From contig CAMASZ010000061.1 of the NCBI GenBank assembly GCA_945861125.1, positions 1-7,242 of the forward strand: 7,242 nucleotides of DNA. Direction: 5' to 3'. This DNA is from Rickettsia typhi. Lineage in GTDB: Bacteria; Pseudomonadota; Alphaproteobacteria; Rickettsiales; UBA1997. Positions 6,467 through 7,242 of the stretch are shown piece by piece. The position numbers were made by a program, and so were the translations under genes. Each line of letters starts with the position of its first letter. The stretch's first letter is position 1. The notes under the pieces are model-generated. The model worked only from the letters and a program-made list of their open reading frames with translations. It was not told where the DNA came from and did no database searches.

Positions 6467-6713
6467 TGACTTAAAAATTAAAAAAATTATCTATCGAGCA
6501 ATTCATAGAGGATGTAAAGAAACAGATTTTCTTTTAGGAAATTTTTTTGAAGCAAATGTAAACAATATAGAAAAATTAGATATTCAAGCCTGCTCTGATT
6601 TTCTCGAAGAAGATGATATGCAAATTTATGATTGGATCTTAAATAAAGTTCCCATAAATGATAAATACAAAGATATAATTACGGCAATTAGAAAATTTCA
6701 TAATCTAATCTGA
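6459..6713 (+). CDS. sdhE: FAD assembly factor SdhE (succinate dehydrogenase flavinylation)
   Basis: An 84-residue all-helical protein of the SdhE/Sdh5 (YgfY) family, which helps attach FAD covalently to the flavoprotein subunit SdhA of succinate dehydrogenase. The diagnostic block IYRAIHRGCKETDFLLGNF spans 11-29 and holds the conserved RGxxE motif (Arg17, Gly18, Glu21). The acidic FLEEDDMQIYDWI segment at 48-60, with its YDW signature, is also typical. The length is normal. The start is chosen because it gives the family-like N-terminus; the ATG lies inside the last codons of the HIT gene, in another frame. SdhE beside a HIT gene has no known functional link. sdhABCD are not in the window. 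Confidence 0.93.
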   Translation: MNNDLKIKKIIYRAIHRGCKETDFLLGNFFEANVNNIEKLDIQACSDFLEEDDMQIYDWILNKVPINDKYKDIITAIRKFHNLI

Positions 6714-6720
6714 TAACAAG

Positions 6721-6822
6721 TTATACCAATTATCATTTTAAAATAAACATTCTTCACAAAAATTTTTAGATAAAAAAGTTAGAAAACGAAAGCTGTAAAC
6801 CCATACAAAATAAGGATTTTTA
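6721..6822. repeat. Possible decayed copy of the right-hand palindromic element
   Basis: This stretch begins TTATACCAA, as does 7092 onward. It then shows the same order of landmarks as the right-hand element: a CTTCA-plus-A-run segment, then AGCTGTA, a CCATACA/GGATATACA-like centre, and GATTTTTA. The match is patchy and the spacing differs, so common origin is an inference. It ends where the 6823-6977 palindrome starts. Confidence 0.3.
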
Positions 6823-6977
6823 GGACATTGTCGCAAATCAAATTTTTTTAAGAAATTCTGTGATTATAAAATTTTTGAAAGGTAAGCGTACCTAGATGTA
6901 CGTGACTAGATTTAGTAAGTTTCAAAAATTTTAGAATTATGAAAATTTCAACAAAAAAGTTGATTTGTGACAGTGCC
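6823..6977. repeat. Long imperfect palindrome (58-base arms, 39-base loop)
   Basis: The arm at 6823-6880 pairs with the reverse complement of 6920-6977 at about 46 of 59 aligned positions. The innermost 14 bases (TAAAATTTTTGAAA) are perfect, and an 8-base perfect block CAAATCAA lies further out. The outer ends read GGACATTGTCGC and, on the other strand, GGCACTGTCAC. The 39-base loop (6881-6919) has its own small stem CGTAC/GTACG at 6887-6891 and 6898-6902. As RNA this would fold into one long hairpin. The size and symmetry suggest a non-autonomous palindromic or MITE-like element rather than a terminator. Confidence 0.75.
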
Positions 6978-7084
6978 ATTATCAGAATAAAATCTTCTTT
7001 TATTTCTTCGGATAACTCTTTTAAATAAACATTCATACAAGCTGTATTAACATTGGGCATTAAAAAGGTAAAGTCTGACCATTG
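6977..7084 (-). pseudogene. IS630-type transposase fragment
   Basis: On the minus strand the frame reads QWSDFTFL then MPNVNTACMNVYLKELSEEI and KEDFILIM before entering the palindrome. This resembles the part of IS630/Tc1-mariner-type DDE transposases just before the second catalytic Asp, where N-x-x-C/S-M-x-x-F/Y-L-x-x-L/V-S and a hydrophobic L-I-M strand precede D-x-A-x-x-H. The Asp and everything after it are absent: after Met the frame continues as ALSQINFF inside the palindrome. A stop (TAG) at 7087-7085 closes the frame upstream. So only about 36 codons survive, with no start or end, and the open frame that runs on to 6848 is not a real gene. The family call is from memory of the motif only. 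Confidence 0.55.
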
Positions 7085-7087
7085 CTA

Positions 7088-7104
7088 GGATTTATACCAA
7101 ATCC
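7088..7104. repeat. Short inverted repeat at the edge of the right-hand element
   Basis: GGATTT (7088-7093) pairs with AAATCC (7099-7104) around ATACC. It overlaps the second TTATACCAA copy (7092-7100) and lies directly beside the stop that ends the transposase fragment, so it probably marks a junction. Confidence 0.4.
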
Positions 7105-7131
7105 CATCTTTAAATATTTAATAGGATATTC

Positions 7132-7242
7132 AAATTCTAACTTCATATTTTTGGTAAAAAAATCTTCAAAAAGCCTCAGCTGTATGGATATACAGCTTCA
7201 TTTTTTAAAGATTTTTATCACAAAAATATTTTGTTATAATTT
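7132..7242. repeat. Long imperfect palindrome with GGAT loop, continuing past the window edge
   Basis: The 54 bases at 7132-7185 pair with the reverse complement of 7190-7242 at about three quarters of positions, around a 4-base GGAT loop. The innermost stem AGCTGTAT/ATACAGCT (7178-7185, 7190-7197) is perfect, and a 9-base block ATATTTTTG (7145-7153, mirrored at 7221-7229) is also perfect. Pairing still holds at the last base of the window, so the arm continues outside; if symmetric, the element would start near 7092 and extend some 40 bases past the right edge. Confidence 0.7.

Larger units (their letters stand above)
6714..7242. other. Gene-free tail with nested palindromes and a transposase remnant
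   Basis: No intact gene is present in these 529 bases. They hold a 155-base palindrome (6823-6977), an IS630-type transposase fragment (6977-7084), a second long palindrome running through the right edge (7132-7242), and two copies of TTATACCAA (6721-6729 and 7092-7100). A weak stem TGATAA/TTATCA (6711-6716 and 6730-6735) followed by TTTT may help to end the HIT-sdhE transcript, but it is AT-only and poor as a terminator. Confidence 0.6.

Noticed and set aside
6848..7060. A 70-codon open frame on the minus strand beginning MPNVNTACMN
   Set aside because: Its first 28 codons are a transposase fragment and the rest is the 6823-6977 palindrome read through by chance, so it is not an intact gene.

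Overview
This is an AT-rich stretch of bacterial chromosome carrying nine recognisable genes. The best overall fit is an intracellular alphaproteobacterium of the Rickettsiales or a close relative. The reasons are the very low G+C, a VirD4 coupling protein of the type IV secretion system, an SdhE flavinylation factor next to a HIT protein of the proteobacterial QLHIH type, almost no visible Shine-Dalgarno sequences, and an IS630-type transposase fragment lying among long palindromes. The genus cannot be read from the window.

Layout. At the left edge (1-147, minus strand) is the start of nusA, cut by the window. About 310 bases without a convincing gene follow (148-456), holding a short tandem repeat and small hairpins; no rimP lies upstream of nusA. 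From 6044 down to 457 all genes are on the minus strand. In transcription order they are recN, virD4, aroE, a small LapA-domain membrane protein, msrA and a SemiSWEET transporter. The last five are packed with gaps of 3, -4, 2 and 6 bases and look like one transcript; recN is separated from virD4 by 91 bases. On the plus strand, diverging from recN across only 14 bases, are a HIT-family gene and sdhE, which overlap by 8 bases.

From 6714 to the right edge there is no intact gene. This tail contains a 155-base palindrome (6823-6977), a remnant of an IS630-type transposase that stops where its second catalytic Asp should be (6977-7084), and a second long palindrome (from 7132 through the window edge). 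A short motif, TTATACCAA, occurs at 6721 and 7092 and may mark the ends of one repeat family. The tail looks like a graveyard of nested small mobile or palindromic elements.

How the genes fit together: recN (double-strand-break repair), virD4 (substrate entry to type IV secretion), aroE (shikimate pathway), an exported MsrA (repair of oxidised methionine in the envelope), a two-helix membrane protein and a small sugar-transporter half-unit share a strand but no obvious pathway. This is typical of mixed operons in reduced genomes. I found no clear new defence or other system. The most unusual content is the palindrome-rich tail and the separation of virD4 from any virB gene.
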